DNA of 64,000 nucleotides from Rhizobiales bacterium TNE-4 (GCA_019083985.1 JAHRCV010000001.1:1426001-1490000), one strand, 5' to 3'; positions 19,859 to 30,345 are shown, counted from the first letter of the stretch. The notes: generated by a model from the sequence alone, not told the origin. Numbers and translations are program-made.

Positions 19859-22105
19859 TCAACCGGAGAACCGGTTCGATTTTGGGAAGCCTTTCGGCGG
19901 CAGCCGGCCCGCTTCGGCGCGGTTGCCAATCCAATCCTTCAATTCAGCCTTCGGCACCGTGAAGGTGCGGCCAGCACTGTCTTGCCAGGTGAGGCCTTCC
20001 TTCAATTTGAAGAAACGGGCGTCGACAACGCCGCCATCCTTGTATTTCTGGAGGCGTACACCCTTGCCGCGCGTCATTTCCGGAATCTGGTTGGCCGGGA
20101 AAATCAGCATTTTACGATTTTCGCCGATGATCGCGCAGTGATCGCCCTCTGCTTCCACGATGAGCGCTGCACGTTCGCCTGCATCGAGGTTGAGGATTTG
20201 GCGGCCTTTGCGCGTATTGGCTGGCAAATCATTGGCATTGACGATGAAGCCGCGCGCAACATTGGACGAGACAAGGAATTTCACATCTGGCTTATGCGGC
20301 CAGACGGCAACGATGTCGGCGCCTTCTTCAATATCGGCCATCAAACGGATCGGGTCGCCAAAACCGCGCCCGCCGGGCAGTTTGGCGGCATCAAGCGTGA
20401 AGACCTTACCGTCGCCCCCCAGCACCAGAATTTTTGTCGTGGTCTCCGCATGGAACCATTGCTGAAGACTGTCATCGCCTTTGAATTGCAACGACGAGAC
20501 ATCTTGCTGGTGACCCTTGAGCGCGCGGATCCAGCCCATTTTCGAAATGACAACCGTAATCGGCTCACGCTCGACCAACGCCTCATCAAGATCGATATCG
20601 CCCGTATCGGGGACACTCTCGAAGGTCGAGCGGCGTTTGCCGATCTTTGTCTCAGGTCCGAACTTCTTTTTGACCTCGCGGATTTCCCACGCGATCGTCT
20701 TCCACTGGACCTGATCGGAGGCGAGCAATTTCTCGATCTCCGATTTCTCTGCCGTCAGCGTATCGAGCTCTTTCTTGAGCTCCATCTCTTCGAGCTTGCG
20801 CAGCGAGCGCAGGCGCGTGTTCAAGATCGCTTCGGCCTGATTATCGGTCAGGTCGAACGCCTTGATGAGCTCAGCCTTAGGCTCGTCCTTCTCGCGGATG
20901 ATTTTGATGACGCGATCAAGATCGAGATAGACAATCAACAAGCCGCGCAGAATTTCGAGCCGCTTATCGATTTGGCCGAGGCGGTTGCGCGAGCGGCGCA
21001 ACAACACATCCCGGCGATGATCGAGCCATTCGCGCAAAGCTTCAGGGAGACCGAGCACTTTTGGCACGAGCCCGCCCGACAGCACGTTCATGTTCATCGG
21101 GATGCGGGTTTCGAGCTCCGTGATCCGGAAGAGCGATTCCATCATCACGACAGGGTCGATGTTGCGCGTCTTCGGTTCGAACACGATGCGGACATCTTCC
21201 GCACTCTCGTCGCGCACATCGCCGAGGAGCGGCAATTTGCGTTCGTTCAGAAGTTCAGCGATCTTTTCGATCAACCGGCTCTTCTGCACGAGGTAAGGAA
21301 TTTCGGTGACAACCGCGACGAAGCCACCGCGGCCTGTGTCTTCCTTGTGCCAGCGCGCGCGCAAGCGGAACGCGCCACGCCCGGTGCGATAGGTCTCCGC
21401 GATCGACTCTTGGCTCTCGACGATGATGCCCCCGGTCGGGAAATCCGGGCCGGGCACGAACGTCATCAATTGCTGCGCCGTCGTATTCGGATGCGTGATG
21501 AGATAAAGCGCAGCATCACAGAGCTCAGCCGCGTTGTGCGGCGGAATGGACGTTGCCATGCCGACCGCGATGCCCTGCGAGCCATTCGCCAAGAGATTGG
21601 GGAATGCAGCAGGGAGAACGATGGGCTCATCTTCGGATCCATCGTAAGTGTCGCGGAAGTCGACCGCGTCCTCATCGATCCCTTCGAGCAGAAGGCGGGC
21701 CACTTCGGTGAGCCGGGTCTCGGTGTAACGCATGGCGGCGGCGCTATCGCCGTCGATATTGCCGAAATTGCCCTGCCCTTCGACGAGCGGATAGCGCTGC
21801 GCAAAATCCTGCGCCAAGCGGACCAAAGCGTCATAGACGGACTGGTCGCCATGCGGGTGGTATTTACCGATGACGTCGCCAACGACGCGGGCTGATTTCT
21901 TGAATGCCGCACCGGGGTCGAGCCGCAGAAGCCGCATGGCGTGCAGCACGCGGCGATGCACCGGCTTCAGACCGTCGCGCGCGTCGGGCAGCGCACGGTG
22001 CATGATGGTCGACAGCGCATAGGCGAGGTATCGCTCCTCGAGCGCATGGCGCAGATCGATATGTTCGATGTCGCCGCCGGATGGCGGCTCGACGGGCTTG
22101 CCCAT
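19859..22105 (-). CDS. parC: DNA topoisomerase IV subunit A
   Basis: Catalytic subunit of topoisomerase IV, which separates daughter chromosomes. The cleaving tyrosine is Tyr127 in [10 protein letters not shown]. The quinolone-contact region reads [15 protein letters not shown], with Gln88 where E. coli ParC has Ser80 and Asp92 for Glu84. The winged-helix, tower and coiled-coil parts follow (for example [20 protein letters not shown]), then a C-terminal beta-pinwheel with degenerate repeats. At 748 aa it matches alphaproteobacterial ParC. It is last in the long minus-strand series, 65 bases after recO. Confidence 0.95.
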   Translation of the reverse strand: MGKPVEPPSGGDIEHIDLRHALEERYLAYALSTIMHRALPDARDGLKPVHRRVLHAMRLLRLDPGAAFKKSARVVGDVIGKYHPHGDQSVYDALVRLAQDFAQRYPLVEGQGNFGNIDGDSAAAMRYTETRLTEVARLLLEGIDEDAVDFRDTYDGSEDEPIVLPAAFPNLLANGSQGIAVGMATSIPPHNAAELCDAALYLITHPNTTAQQLMTFVPGPDFPTGGIIVESQESIAETYRTGRGAFRLRARWHKEDTGRGGFVAVVTEIPYLVQKSRLIEKIAELLNERKLPLLGDVRDESAEDVRIVFEPKTRNIDPVVMMESLFRITELETRIPMNMNVLSGGLVPKVLGLPEALREWLDHRRDVLLRRSRNRLGQIDKRLEILRGLLIVYLDLDRVIKIIREKDEPKAELIKAFDLTDNQAEAILNTRLRSLRKLEEMELKKELDTLTAEKSEIEKLLASDQVQWKTIAWEIREVKKKFGPETKIGKRRSTFESVPDTGDIDLDEALVEREPITVVISKMGWIRALKGHQQDVSSLQFKGDDSLQQWFHAETTTKILVLGGDGKVFTLDAAKLPGGRGFGDPIRLMADIEEGADIVAVWPHKPDVKFLVSSNVARGFIVNANDLPANTRKGRQILNLDAGERAALIVEAEGDHCAIIGENRKMLIFPANQIPEMTRGKGVRLQKYKDGGVVDARFFKLKEGLTWQDSAGRTFTVPKAELKDWIGNRAEAGRLPPKGFPKSNRFSG

Positions 22106-22170
22106 CCGTCACTCCTTGAAATGCGTGAGAACGGTTAGCGAACACGCCGAGTCGAGGCAAGGTTCGGACT

Positions 22171-22908
22171 TTAGGCAGACGGGGACAAATCTCGCCGCAA
22201 AGCCGCGATGAAGGCGCCACGTGCCTCGGGCGGCGGCAGGCCGCGCGGCCCATAGACGTGGCGTTCGAGGAAATAGGCCGTCAACGCGAAGCCCGCTTCG
22301 ATCTCGGCCCAATCAGGCACGCTGACGAGACTGCCAGCCAAAAAAGCCGGCAAGCGGAACAACCGATCCCGCCAAGGCTCGCCCGCCACGCGGGAGACGG
22401 CGCGGCCCGTTTTCGGCGAGACATAGACCAGCTCCTCCTGCCCGCCGGTGGCTGCGCACTCACTCAGATCGAGGCCGAAGCCGAGCTCTGCCAAAATGGC
22501 GAGCTCGTAGCGGATCAGAAGCGGCGCGGCGAGCGGCGCTTCGGTCAGGTTTTCACCAATGACGGCGAGCGACTCGAAAATGGCGGGGTGCGGATCGCGC
22601 TCGGGCAAAAGGCGCGTCAACTGTGCAAGATGGTTCAAGCCATAGAGCGCAACCGAGGAATGCATATACGTCGCAGCGCGCAGATCGACAGGCTCGATCT
22701 TCCATTCACCGAGATGTTCTTCAAGCCGCGCGCGCCAGAGCGCATCGACATGATTGCCGGGCTGTAGCACCGGTTGCATTGTGCGTGAACGGCCATTGCG
22801 GACGACGCCCAAATGGCGGCCATGCGCGCGCGTCATCATCTCGAGCACCACGGCGTTTTCGCCATGTCGCCTGAGACCGAGAACGATGCCGGCATCCCGC
22901 CATTCCAC
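22171..22908 (-). CDS. recO: DNA repair protein RecO
   Basis: Helps RecR and RecA load onto single-stranded DNA in gap repair. The N-terminal OB-fold begins MEWRDAGIVLGLRRHGENAV, followed by the helical domain with SVALYGLNHLAQLTRLLPER. The zinc-binding cysteines present in many RecO proteins are not preserved: the corresponding region around ECAATGGQEELVYVSPKTG has a single Cys. It follows era with a 15-base gap, the conserved rnc-era-recO order. Confidence 0.93.
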   Translation of the reverse strand: MEWRDAGIVLGLRRHGENAVVLEMMTRAHGRHLGVVRNGRSRTMQPVLQPGNHVDALWRARLEEHLGEWKIEPVDLRAATYMHSSVALYGLNHLAQLTRLLPERDPHPAIFESLAVIGENLTEAPLAAPLLIRYELAILAELGFGLDLSECAATGGQEELVYVSPKTGRAVSRVAGEPWRDRLFRLPAFLAGSLVSVPDWAEIEAGFALTAYFLERHVYGPRGLPPPEARGAFIAALRRDLSPSA

Positions 22909-22923
22909 CGCGCGGGCCCTCCG

Positions 22924-23826
22924 CTATTTTTTCGGGAATTCCAGCCCCATTTCGCGATAGCGCGCGGGATCATTGGCCCAATTCTCGCGCACTTTCACGA
23001 ACAGGAAGAGATGCACCTTGCAATCGGCCGCGTCCGCAATCTCCTTGCGCGCTGACTCACCGATGGCCTTGATCGTCCGTCCGCCTTCACCAAGCACGAT
23101 CTTGCGCTGATTTTCGCGCTCGACATAGATCACTTGCTCAATGCGGGCCGAGCCATCTTTCAGCGTCTTCCAGTCCTCGGTCTCGACCGTCGAGCGATAG
23201 GGAATCTCGTCATGCACGCGTTCGAATAGTTTTTCGCGTGTGATCTCGGCCGCAAGCTGACGCAGCGGTGCATCCGATACCTCATCAGGCGGGAACAAGA
23301 GCGGACCCCGCGGCATGAAGCTCGCAAGCTTGTCGCGCAGCGTGGCGACACCGCTGCCCGTGAGCGCTGAGACCATGAAGGTCTCTTTAAAATCGCCCCG
23401 CTTGTTGATGTCTTCGGCGATCTCAAACAGTTTCTCGCGCTCGATCAGATCGACCTTGTTGAGCACAAGCAATTTTGGCTTTTTGAGCTCGGGAAGCTTG
23501 GTGAGGATCGCTTCACTGTCTTCGCTCGGCCAATGGCGGACATCGATGATGAGCGCGACAACGTCGGCATCACCCGCCCCGCCCCATGCCGTCGTCACCA
23601 TGGCGCGTTCAAGCCGGCGCTTGGGTGCGAACAGGCCGGGCGTGTCGACCAAGATGATCTGGGTGTCCTCGCCCACCATGACGATGCCGCGCATCAATGC
23701 GCGCGTTGTCTGCACTTTGCGCGAGACGATCGAGACCTTGGCGCCGACAAGCGCATTCACCAGCGTCGATTTGCCTGCATTGGGCGCGCCGATCAGCGCA
23801 ACGAAGCCGCAACGGGTTTCACTCAT
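22924..23826 (-). CDS. era: GTPase Era
   Basis: Ribosome-assembly GTPase that binds 16S rRNA near its 3' end. G1 is GAPNAGKST (residues 13-21), G3 is DTPGLF, G4 is NKVD, and the C-terminal KH domain includes KIVLGEGGRTIKAIG. It overlaps the upstream rnc by four bases (ATGA). Length of 300 aa is standard. Part of the lepB-rnc-era-recO unit. Confidence 0.97.
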   Translation of the reverse strand: MSETRCGFVALIGAPNAGKSTLVNALVGAKVSIVSRKVQTTRALMRGIVMVGEDTQIILVDTPGLFAPKRRLERAMVTTAWGGAGDADVVALIIDVRHWPSEDSEAILTKLPELKKPKLLVLNKVDLIEREKLFEIAEDINKRGDFKETFMVSALTGSGVATLRDKLASFMPRGPLLFPPDEVSDAPLRQLAAEITREKLFERVHDEIPYRSTVETEDWKTLKDGSARIEQVIYVERENQRKIVLGEGGRTIKAIGESARKEIADAADCKVHLFLFVKVRENWANDPARYREMGLEFPKK

Positions 23827-24539
23827 CCGGCTACTCCATCCATCGCTATGTCTTCGCGCCTCAGAAAGGCGAGCGCAGCATCATGTTCGGCAGCGCGTTT
23901 CGATGCGCCTTTGCCGTTGCAAGGCTCAAGCCCCTCGATCACAGCCGCAACAATAAAGACCGGCGCATGATCGGGCCCGCTACGTTCCACTTCGCGATAG
24001 CGTGGTGCTGGCAGACCGCGTCCGAGGGCCCATTCCTGCAAGGTCGATTTGGCGTCACGCGTCTGACGGCCCGGCTCGTTGATCTTCGGTCCGAACGCGC
24101 GCGCCACAAGCGCATAGGCGGCCTCATGGCCACCGTCGAGAAAAACGGCGGCAATCAGCGCTTCGCAGACATCGGCCAGTAGGGCATCTTTGGTGCGCAA
24201 GCCTGATTGGCTTTCACCAACACCCAGCCGCAGGAATGGAGACACCTTCCAATCGCGTGCCACTTCGGCGCAGGTTTCGCGGCGCACCAAATGGCCGATG
24301 CGGCGTGAAAGCTCACCTTCGGTGGCATCAGGAAATTCGCGATAAAGAAGATCGGCAACGACGAGCCCGAGCACGCGATCGCCGAGGAATTCGAGGCGTT
24401 GATAATGCGGGCCGTTGACCGGTGTTCCCGGTAGCGCGCTGATATGGGTCAGCGCACGCTCCAGCAGGCCGCGATCGGCAAAGACATGACCGAGCGTCTC
24501 TTCGAGATGGGCAAGATCAGTCTTGCGGCGCGGCGCCAT
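23823..24539 (-). CDS. rnc: Ribonuclease III
   Basis: Double-strand-specific RNase for rRNA processing and RNA turnover. The signature is QRLEFLGDRVLGLVVADLL, with catalytic Glu50 and Asp54; Asp123 and Glu126 in LADVCEALIAAVFLDGG complete the metal site. The C-terminal dsRNA-binding domain covers about residues 160-228 (STLQEWALGRGL; GKGASKRAAEHDAA). It begins three bases after lepB stops and overlaps era. Confidence 0.96.
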   Translation of the reverse strand: MAPRRKTDLAHLEETLGHVFADRGLLERALTHISALPGTPVNGPHYQRLEFLGDRVLGLVVADLLYREFPDATEGELSRRIGHLVRRETCAEVARDWKVSPFLRLGVGESQSGLRTKDALLADVCEALIAAVFLDGGHEAAYALVARAFGPKINEPGRQTRDAKSTLQEWALGRGLPAPRYREVERSGPDHAPVFIVAAVIEGLEPCNGKGASKRAAEHDAALAFLRREDIAMDGVAG

Positions 24540-24542
24540 GAT

Positions 24543-25334
24543 TTAATTGACGGGTTTCAGCAGACGGTTCCAGCGCACCGTCCACGGCCATTCCCACACC
24601 TTCCACGCGGCACCTTCCTCTTCAACCGAGAAGAAGATGATTTCGGCACGGCCGACGAAATTCTCGTAAGGCACATAGCCGACGCCTTGCGCAGACATGT
24701 CGCGGCTGTCGAGGGAATTGTCGCGATTGTCACCCATCATGAAAAAATGGGCGGGCGGCACTTCGTAAACCTGCGTGTTGCGGCCGAGCTTATTGCCGTA
24801 AAGATCAAGCTCTTGGATGACGTAGCTCACGCCGTTGGGCAAAGTCTCGCGATAGAAGGTGGCGCGATCCTTGAAGCCCGCACCCGCGGCCACTTCCGTC
24901 TGAGACAGTTTTTCCCGCTTGATCTTCTCGCCATTGATGACGAGCACGCCATCGACCATTTGGATCTTGTCGCCGGGCAAGCCAATCACGCGCTTGATGT
25001 AGTCTGTGGAATTGTCGCGCGGCAGTTTGAACACGGCGATATCACCACGCTTGGGGGCCGAGCCGATCACACGGCCCGTCGGTCCACCAATCTTCGGCAG
25101 CATATTGCCGAAGGGGAACGAATAGCGCGAATAGCCATAGGCATATTTGGAAACGAACAGATAATCGCCGATCAACAGCGTCGGGATCAACGAGCCTGAT
25201 GGGATGTTGAAGGGCTGGAACAAGAAGGTGCGGATCACGAGCGCAATCAGGAGCGCTTGGACGATGACCTTGACGGTCTCGAGGAGCCCGCCCTCGTCCT
25301 TGCCGGTCTTGCCGATATCCTTGTAGCTCGCCAC
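24543..25334 (-). CDS. lepB: Signal peptidase I
   Basis: Membrane protease that removes signal peptides. A single N-terminal membrane segment (VKVIVQALLIALVIRTFLF) precedes the catalytic Ser48 in PSGSLIPTLLIGD; the Lys114 base is in YIKRVIGLPGDKI, and GDNRDNSLDSRD is the conserved box. The residue after the catalytic serine is Leu instead of the common Met, a mild variation. 263 aa is normal for alphaproteobacteria. First gene of the lepB-rnc-era-recO group. Confidence 0.96.
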   Translation of the reverse strand: MASYKDIGKTGKDEGGLLETVKVIVQALLIALVIRTFLFQPFNIPSGSLIPTLLIGDYLFVSKYAYGYSRYSFPFGNMLPKIGGPTGRVIGSAPKRGDIAVFKLPRDNSTDYIKRVIGLPGDKIQMVDGVLVINGEKIKREKLSQTEVAAGAGFKDRATFYRETLPNGVSYVIQELDLYGNKLGRNTQVYEVPPAHFFMMGDNRDNSLDSRDMSAQGVGYVPYENFVGRAEIIFFSVEEEGAAWKVWEWPWTVRWNRLLKPVN

Positions 25335-25380
25335 GCGCTCTGTCTCCGCCCTTCGCGATTCCGCCTAAAAAGCGGCCGAG

Positions 25381-25398
25381 CCGGGGTATAGACCCCGG
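25381..25398. repeat. Short inverted repeat between acpS and lepB
   Basis: CCGGGGT at 25381-25387 and ACCCCGG at 25392-25398 form a 7-bp stem with an ATAG loop, 46 bases upstream of lepB. No T run follows on either strand, so it may be a factor-dependent end for acpS or a control element for lepB. The rest of the 183-base gap shows nothing recognisable. Confidence 0.35.
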
Positions 25399-25517
25399 AA
25401 TGAGGCGGCGCAATGACGACCCCGCGCCATGCGCGCTTGGCCTCTCTAAAGAGCTGTGACGTAGGGTCATTTCGACGGGAAACGGGACCTCTTCGGGCCT
25501 CCCTTTACCCCACCGGA

Positions 25518-25916
25518 CTAGGCAGGAACCGCCTCGATCACCACGAAAGCTTGGGCGAGCGGATAGTCATCGGTCAGCGTTAGATGGATCACACCGCGAT
25601 GGCCTTGTGGGATGAGGGCTTGAAACCGGGCCGCGGCGCCGCCTGTCAGCGCCATGGTCGGGGCGCCAGAAGGCAAATTGACGACGCCCATATCCTTCAT
25701 GAACACACCGCGTGAAAAGCCGGTGCCGAGTGCCTTCGAGCAGGCTTCTTTTGCAGCAAAGCGCTTGGCATAGGACGCGGCACGTTGTGCCCGACGGTCA
25801 GACTTTGTCTGCTCAATCTCGGTGAAGACGCGCTGCACGAACCGGTCGCCGAAGCGTGCCAAGGATTTCTCGATCCGCCTGATGTCGATCAGATCAGAAC
25901 CGAGACCGATGATCAT
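25518..25916 (-). CDS. acpS: Holo-[acyl-carrier-protein] synthase
   Basis: Transfers 4'-phosphopantetheine from CoA to acyl-carrier protein. The metal site is [13 protein letters not shown] at the N-terminus and [18 protein letters not shown] in the middle (Asp8 and the Glu of KEA). Length of 132 aa is typical. Its start overlaps the pdxJ stop by four bases, the usual pdxJ-acpS pair. Confidence 0.96.
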   Translation of the reverse strand: MIIGLGSDLIDIRRIEKSLARFGDRFVQRVFTEIEQTKSDRRAQRAASYAKRFAAKEACSKALGTGFSRGVFMKDMGVVNLPSGAPTMALTGGAAARFQALIPQGHRGVIHLTLTDDYPLAQAFVVIEAVPA

Positions 25917-26668
25917 TGCGCGCGTGCCCGACCTGCGGCCATCGCCGCTTTCATCGTCCGGATTGCTTGCGGCAGACCGACAAACACCGCTTCGCCAATC
26001 AGGAAATGACCGATGTTCAATTCGGCCACTTGTGGCAGCGCAGAGACGATCTCAGCCGTCGCATAATCAAGCCCATGGCCGATATGCGGCTCAATCCCCA
26101 AGGCAGCAGCCTGCGCAACGCCCGCGACGATGCGCGCATATTCAGCGTCTGCCTGTTGCTTGTGGCCGTCAGTGATTGCATCGCACCAGCTGCCGGAATG
26201 AAATTCGACCACGGGCGCCTTCAGGCGATGCGCGACATCGATAGCAGCGGGATCGGCTGCGATGAAAAGCGAGACCCGAATGCCCGCATCATTCAGCCGT
26301 GCGATATAAGGCTTAAGATGCGCTTCGCCTGAGACGACATCGAGGCCGCCTTCGGTCGTGCGTTCTTCGCGCTTTTCTGGCACGAGGCAGACGGCATGCG
26401 GTTTCACGCGCAGCGCAATCGCCAGCATTTCATCGGTGGCCGCCATTTCGAAATTAAGCGGCTTGGAAATCTCGGCTTTGAGCCGCTCCATATCGGCATC
26501 GCGAATATGGCGACGATCTTCGCGCAAATGCGCAGTGATGCCGTCAGCGCCGGCTTCGATCGCGACAAGCGCCGCACGCACGGGATCGGGCAGCGTACCA
26601 CCGCGTGCATTGCGCACGGTGGCGACGTGATCGATGTTGACGCCGAGACGAGGCGGTGAGAGCGGCAT
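25913..26668 (-). CDS. pdxJ: Pyridoxine 5'-phosphate synthase
   Basis: TIM-barrel enzyme of the DXP-dependent vitamin B6 route; it condenses 3-amino-2-oxopropyl phosphate with deoxyxylulose phosphate. Signature segments are [16 protein letters not shown] at the start, [14 protein letters not shown] and [11 protein letters not shown], with [12 protein letters not shown] near the end. 251 aa. It begins three bases after pyrE stops and overlaps acpS. Confidence 0.96.
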   Translation of the reverse strand: MPLSPPRLGVNIDHVATVRNARGGTLPDPVRAALVAIEAGADGITAHLREDRRHIRDADMERLKAEISKPLNFEMAATDEMLAIALRVKPHAVCLVPEKREERTTEGGLDVVSGEAHLKPYIARLNDAGIRVSLFIAADPAAIDVAHRLKAPVVEFHSGSWCDAITDGHKQQADAEYARIVAGVAQAAALGIEPHIGHGLDYATAEIVSALPQVAELNIGHFLIGEAVFVGLPQAIRTMKAAMAAGRARAQ

Positions 26669-26671
26669 GGC

Positions 26672-27256
26672 TCAGGCTTTCAAATTGCGGCTGCCCGGCT
26701 TGATGGCCGGAATGGCAGCGAGTTCAGGCGGCAATTGATCGGCCGGATAAGCCGGAATATCGACTTGCGCGAGCGAAACGAACGGAACGCCCAGTTCGGC
26801 CTTGCCACCAGAGCGGTCGATCAGGCAGGCGGCGCCAACGATCTTACCGGGATAGCTCGCAATCGCATCGAGACATTCGCGCGATGACAGGCCCGTCGTG
26901 ATGATGTCTTCCACCATCAGAACGCGGGCACCGTCCGGGATCTCGAAACCGCGACGGAGTTGGAAACGGCCGTCCTCACGCTCGACAAAGATCGCTTTAG
27001 CACCGAGCTGCCGCGCTGTCTCATAGCCGGGGACGATGCCACCGACGGCCGGGGATACAACGATATCAATCTTACCGAACGCGGCCGTCACCTTCTCAGC
27101 GAGCGCCTTGCAGAGACGTTCGGTGCGGACCGGGTCTTGGAAGACGAACATCTTCTGCAGGAAGACGGGGCTGCGCAGGCCCGAGGAGAGGATGAAATGA
27201 CCCTCCAGCAACGCACCGGCATCGCGGAATTCCTGCAGCACTTGTTCGGTATTCAT
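26672..27256 (-). CDS. pyrE: Orotate phosphoribosyltransferase
   Basis: Makes orotidine monophosphate from orotate and PRPP in pyrimidine synthesis. The PRPP-binding loop is [16 protein letters not shown], and [15 protein letters not shown] near the N-terminus is also typical. ATG 27256 is preferred over GTG 27259, the codon directly before it. 194 aa. It heads the pyrE-pdxJ-acpS run, separated from rsh by a weak terminator-like hairpin. Confidence 0.95.
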   Translation of the reverse strand: MNTEQVLQEFRDAGALLEGHFILSSGLRSPVFLQKMFVFQDPVRTERLCKALAEKVTAAFGKIDIVVSPAVGGIVPGYETARQLGAKAIFVEREDGRFQLRRGFEIPDGARVLMVEDIITTGLSSRECLDAIASYPGKIVGAACLIDRSGGKAELGVPFVSLAQVDIPAYPADQLPPELAAIPAIKPGSRNLKA

Positions 27257-27293
27257 CACAAACCACCCTCATCACGTCCCGGCTGAATAGCCC

Positions 27294-27318
27294 AAAAAAG
27301 CGGGCGGGAACAGGCCCG
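27294..27318 (-). terminator. Possible terminator after rsh
   Basis: On the minus strand CGGGC (27318-27314) and GCCCG (27305-27301) form a short stem followed by a C and then six T. The stem is only five base pairs, so termination may be partial. Confidence 0.45.
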
Positions 27319-27321
27319 GTT

Positions 27322-29562
27322 TTAGCCGTTCACACGCTCGACCTGGCTGACGATGGTCTTGGTCCGCAACTGGCTGATGATCGCGTTCAGATGCTTCAAA
27401 TCCCAGACTTCAAGGTCGATCTTGAGGTCGCGGAAATCGGGCGAACGGCCGATTACGGTAATCGAATCGATATTGCCGTCATTCTCGCCGATCACGGCCG
27501 CAATCTGCGCGAGTGTTCCGGGCTCGTTGATGGCCGTCACATTGATCTGGGCCGGGAAACGCTGCCGGTGGTCTTCTTCAATGTCCCACCGCACATCGAG
27601 CCAGCGCTCGGGCTGATCGTCGAACGCCATCAGGGCGGGTGACTGGATCGGATAGATCGTGATGCCTTTTCCGGGCGTGAGAATGCCGACGATGCGGTCA
27701 CCCGGCACGGCGCCACCATCAGGCGCGAAATGCACCGGCAGGTCGCCATTGAGGCCGCGAATGGGGATCGAAGGTAATTGCGCTTCCTGCTTGCCATCCG
27801 GCACACGGAAGACGAGACCGCCGCCCTTCTTCATGCCGAACCAGCCGCCCGCTTTCGGATCGGGCGCGGAACCAGCCGCCTGCCCTTCCTTGAAATCGGG
27901 ATAAACCGCTTTCACGACATCGCCTGAAAAAATCTCACCGCGACCAACGGACGCCAACACATCATCAAGCGAGGTGCGCGCCAAACGCGGCACGGCCGCC
28001 TTCAACTTGTCTTCCGAAAACAGTTTGCCCGCGCGCTCGAACGCACGCTCGATGATACGGCGACCGAGCCCGGCATATTGATTACGCACGGCGGTCCGCG
28101 TCGCACGCCGGATCGCGGCGCGCGCCTTGCCAGTAATGGCAATCGATTCCCATGCGGCGGGTGGCGACTGGCCGGGCGAGCGCACAATTTCGACCTCGTC
28201 GCCATTTTGCAATTCGGACAGCAAGGGCACCATGCGGCCATTGACCTTGCAACCCACGGCCGTATTGCCGACATCGGTATGCACCGCATAAGCGAAATCG
28301 ATCGGCGTGGCGCCGCGCGGCAAGGCAATCAGGCGCCCCTTCGGCGTGAAACAGAAGACCTGATCGTGGAAGAGCTCGAGCTTTGTATGTTCGAGAAATT
28401 CTTCCGGGCTGTCGCCTTCGGCCAATGTTTCGATGGTACGGCGGAGCCAATTGTAAGCGCGGCTTTCACGCGACAGCGCGCTGCGATCATTCGCACGGCC
28501 ATCCTTGTAAAGCGCATGCGCGGCAATGCCGAATTCGGCGATATTGTCCATATCCTCAGTGCGGATCTGCAATTCGACGCGCTGCCGGCCCGGGCCAACA
28601 ACCGTGGTGTGCAAGGACCGATAATCGTTCTGCTTCGGCGTCGAGATGTAATCCTTAAAGCGACCCGGCACGGTCGGCCATGTCGTATGCACGATTCCAA
28701 GCACTGCATAACAATCAGCGACAGTCGCAACGATGATGCGAAAGCCGATAATGTCGGACAATTGCTCAAACGAGACCGATTTGCGCTCCATCTTTTTCCA
28801 GACGGAATAGGGACGCTTGAGACGGCCCGACACATCCGCCTTCAAACCGAAAGCGGCAAGCTTGCTTTCGAGCTCACGCTCGATCTCTTCGATGACGGGG
28901 CCGGCTTTACGGCCCAATTCATCAAGCCGTGCCGTGATGGTCGCATGGGCCTCCGGCATGAAATGACGAAAAGCGAGATCTTCGAGCTCCTCGCGCATGT
29001 CCTGCATGCCCATCCGGCCTGCAAGCGGCGCATAGATATCAAGCGTCTCCTCAGCGATGCGCGTGCGTTTTTCCGGCGGCACATAATGCAATGTCCGCAT
29101 ATTGTGGAGGCGATCGGCGAGCTTCACGAGAAGCACGCGCACATCGTCCGCAATCGCGAGCAGAAGCTTGCGTAGATTTTCCGCCTGCGCTGCCTTCTTC
29201 GATACGAGATCGAGTTTCTTGATCTTGGTGAGGCCGTCGACCAGCTCGGAAATCTGCGGGCCGAACAGGGTCGCGATTTCTTCCTTGGTGGCGTCGGTAT
29301 CTTCGATCGTATCGTGCAGGACGGCGGCGACGATGGTCGCTTCATCAAGCTTAAGATCCGTCAGGATCGCAGCGACCTCGAGCGGGTGCGACATATAGGG
29401 ATCGCCCGACGCCCGCGTCTGGGTGCCATGCGCCTTCATCGCGTAGACATAGGCGCGGTTCAGCAATGCCTCGTCGGCGTGCGGGTTGTAACGCTTTACA
29501 CGCTCAACCAGCTCATATTGGCGCATCATGGGCGCAGATTTTCTTTGGGCCACCGCCGTCAT
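27322..29562 (-). CDS. rsh: Bifunctional (p)ppGpp synthetase/hydrolase, Rel/SpoT homologue
   Basis: Controls the stringent response. The hydrolase HD domain keeps its metal motif HDTIEDT (residues 83-89 from this start); the synthetase domain shows DIIGFRIIV and YISTPKQNDYRSLHTTV. A TGS domain (about residues 400-460) and a C-terminal ACT domain (INVTAINEPGTLAQIAAVIG) follow. Both activities appear intact, as expected for the single Rsh of most alphaproteobacteria. An ATG at 29529 (MMRQYELVERV) could be the true start; neither has a clear ribosome site. Confidence 0.95.
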   Translation of the reverse strand: MTAVAQRKSAPMMRQYELVERVKRYNPHADEALLNRAYVYAMKAHGTQTRASGDPYMSHPLEVAAILTDLKLDEATIVAAVLHDTIEDTDATKEEIATLFGPQISELVDGLTKIKKLDLVSKKAAQAENLRKLLLAIADDVRVLLVKLADRLHNMRTLHYVPPEKRTRIAEETLDIYAPLAGRMGMQDMREELEDLAFRHFMPEAHATITARLDELGRKAGPVIEEIERELESKLAAFGLKADVSGRLKRPYSVWKKMERKSVSFEQLSDIIGFRIIVATVADCYAVLGIVHTTWPTVPGRFKDYISTPKQNDYRSLHTTVVGPGRQRVELQIRTEDMDNIAEFGIAAHALYKDGRANDRSALSRESRAYNWLRRTIETLAEGDSPEEFLEHTKLELFHDQVFCFTPKGRLIALPRGATPIDFAYAVHTDVGNTAVGCKVNGRMVPLLSELQNGDEVEIVRSPGQSPPAAWESIAITGKARAAIRRATRTAVRNQYAGLGRRIIERAFERAGKLFSEDKLKAAVPRLARTSLDDVLASVGRGEIFSGDVVKAVYPDFKEGQAAGSAPDPKAGGWFGMKKGGGLVFRVPDGKQEAQLPSIPIRGLNGDLPVHFAPDGGAVPGDRIVGILTPGKGITIYPIQSPALMAFDDQPERWLDVRWDIEEDHRQRFPAQINVTAINEPGTLAQIAAVIGENDGNIDSITVIGRSPDFRDLKIDLEVWDLKHLNAIISQLRTKTIVSQVERVNG

Positions 29563-29609
29563 GGCGCGATTATCGCGGCATTGAGCGGTCTACGGCAAGC
29601 GTTAGACAC

Positions 29610-29635
29610 AAAAAAGCCCGGCCATGCCGGGCTTT
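29610..29635 (-). terminator. Terminator after rpoZ
   Basis: AAAGCCCGGC (29613-29622) and GCCGGGCTTT (29626-29635) form a 10-bp stem around CAT; the minus strand ends in a T run. Placed 19 bases after the rpoZ stop. Confidence 0.9.
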
Positions 29636-29653
29636 ATCGCGAAAAGGGAGGGC

Positions 29654-30043
29654 TTATTCGCCCTCGTCGTCCGGCGAAGAGGTCGGCGGCACGAGGCCTT
29701 CGAGACCGCGCAGCAGATCTTCTTCCGTCATCCGGTCGAACTCGACCTGGTTGTCATCGCCGCCTTGGGCGGGTGCGCCAAGCAGCGGCACGGTTTCGGC
29801 CTCAGGCTCGTCGACATCAACATGCTTCTGCAGCGTGTGGATGAGGTCTTCCTTGAGGTCTTCCGGCGAAACGGTCGAATCCGCGATTTCACGGAGCGCC
29901 ACAACCGGGTTTTTATCGCGGTCACGGTCCACCGTCAGCGGCGAACCGGAGGAGATCATGCGCGCCCGATGGCTCGCCAAGAGGACGAGCTCGAAACGGT
30001 TATCGATCTTCTCAATGCAATCTTCGACGGTGACGCGCGCCAT
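29654..30043 (-). CDS. rpoZ: RNA polymerase omega subunit
   Basis: Small subunit that supports RNA polymerase assembly and in many bacteria the response to (p)ppGpp, fitting its place before rsh. It starts [20 protein letters not shown], then [18 protein letters not shown] and [15 protein letters not shown]. The C-terminal acidic extension (about 60 residues) is usual in Hyphomicrobiales. CGGAG precedes ATG 30043; the earlier in-frame start would add 29 residues without homology. 129 aa. Confidence 0.95.
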   Translation of the reverse strand: MARVTVEDCIEKIDNRFELVLLASHRARMISSGSPLTVDRDRDKNPVVALREIADSTVSPEDLKEDLIHTLQKHVDVDEPEAETVPLLGAPAQGGDDNQVEFDRMTEEDLLRGLEGLVPPTSSPDDEGE

Positions 30044-30200
30044 GGCCGCTCCGGTGATCCGAACAGAGGAAAGGGCAAGGCGTTCGCCATACACTGCCCC
30101 AACCGCCTTGGCAACCCAAAGCGGGGCCATAACCTGTCATTTCAGTCCTAAACCTTGCCAAAGCGGGGCCAATAGACCGGCGAATTGCCCGCGAGACCGC

Positions 30201-30229
30201 TTGACGCACGTCACCTGCGGCCGGATAAA
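30201..30229 (+). promoter_or_regulatory. Candidate promoter of the NYN-UDG pair
   Basis: TTGACG at 30201-30206, a 17-base spacer and GATAAA at 30224-30229. It lies 116 bases upstream of the NYN gene within a 300-base divergent region that otherwise shows no gene. Confidence 0.4.
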
Positions 30230-30345
30230 CGAAACACCAGTTTGGGGCGATGTCTTGTTTTTGACCCCTGGCACCGCAAGGCCATGGGATCTGGTTGTGA
30301 ATTCAAGCTGTTGCTCGACAGTAGTGTGTAGCGTCAGGGTCAATC

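Noticed and set aside
19982-21895. Long open frame on the plus strand, opposite parC
   Set aside because: It is an antisense shadow of a clearly conserved gene; it has no recognisable domain and no ribosome site.
28078-29175. Long open frame on the plus strand, opposite rsh
   Set aside because: It mirrors the conserved Rel/SpoT gene and has low-complexity composition.
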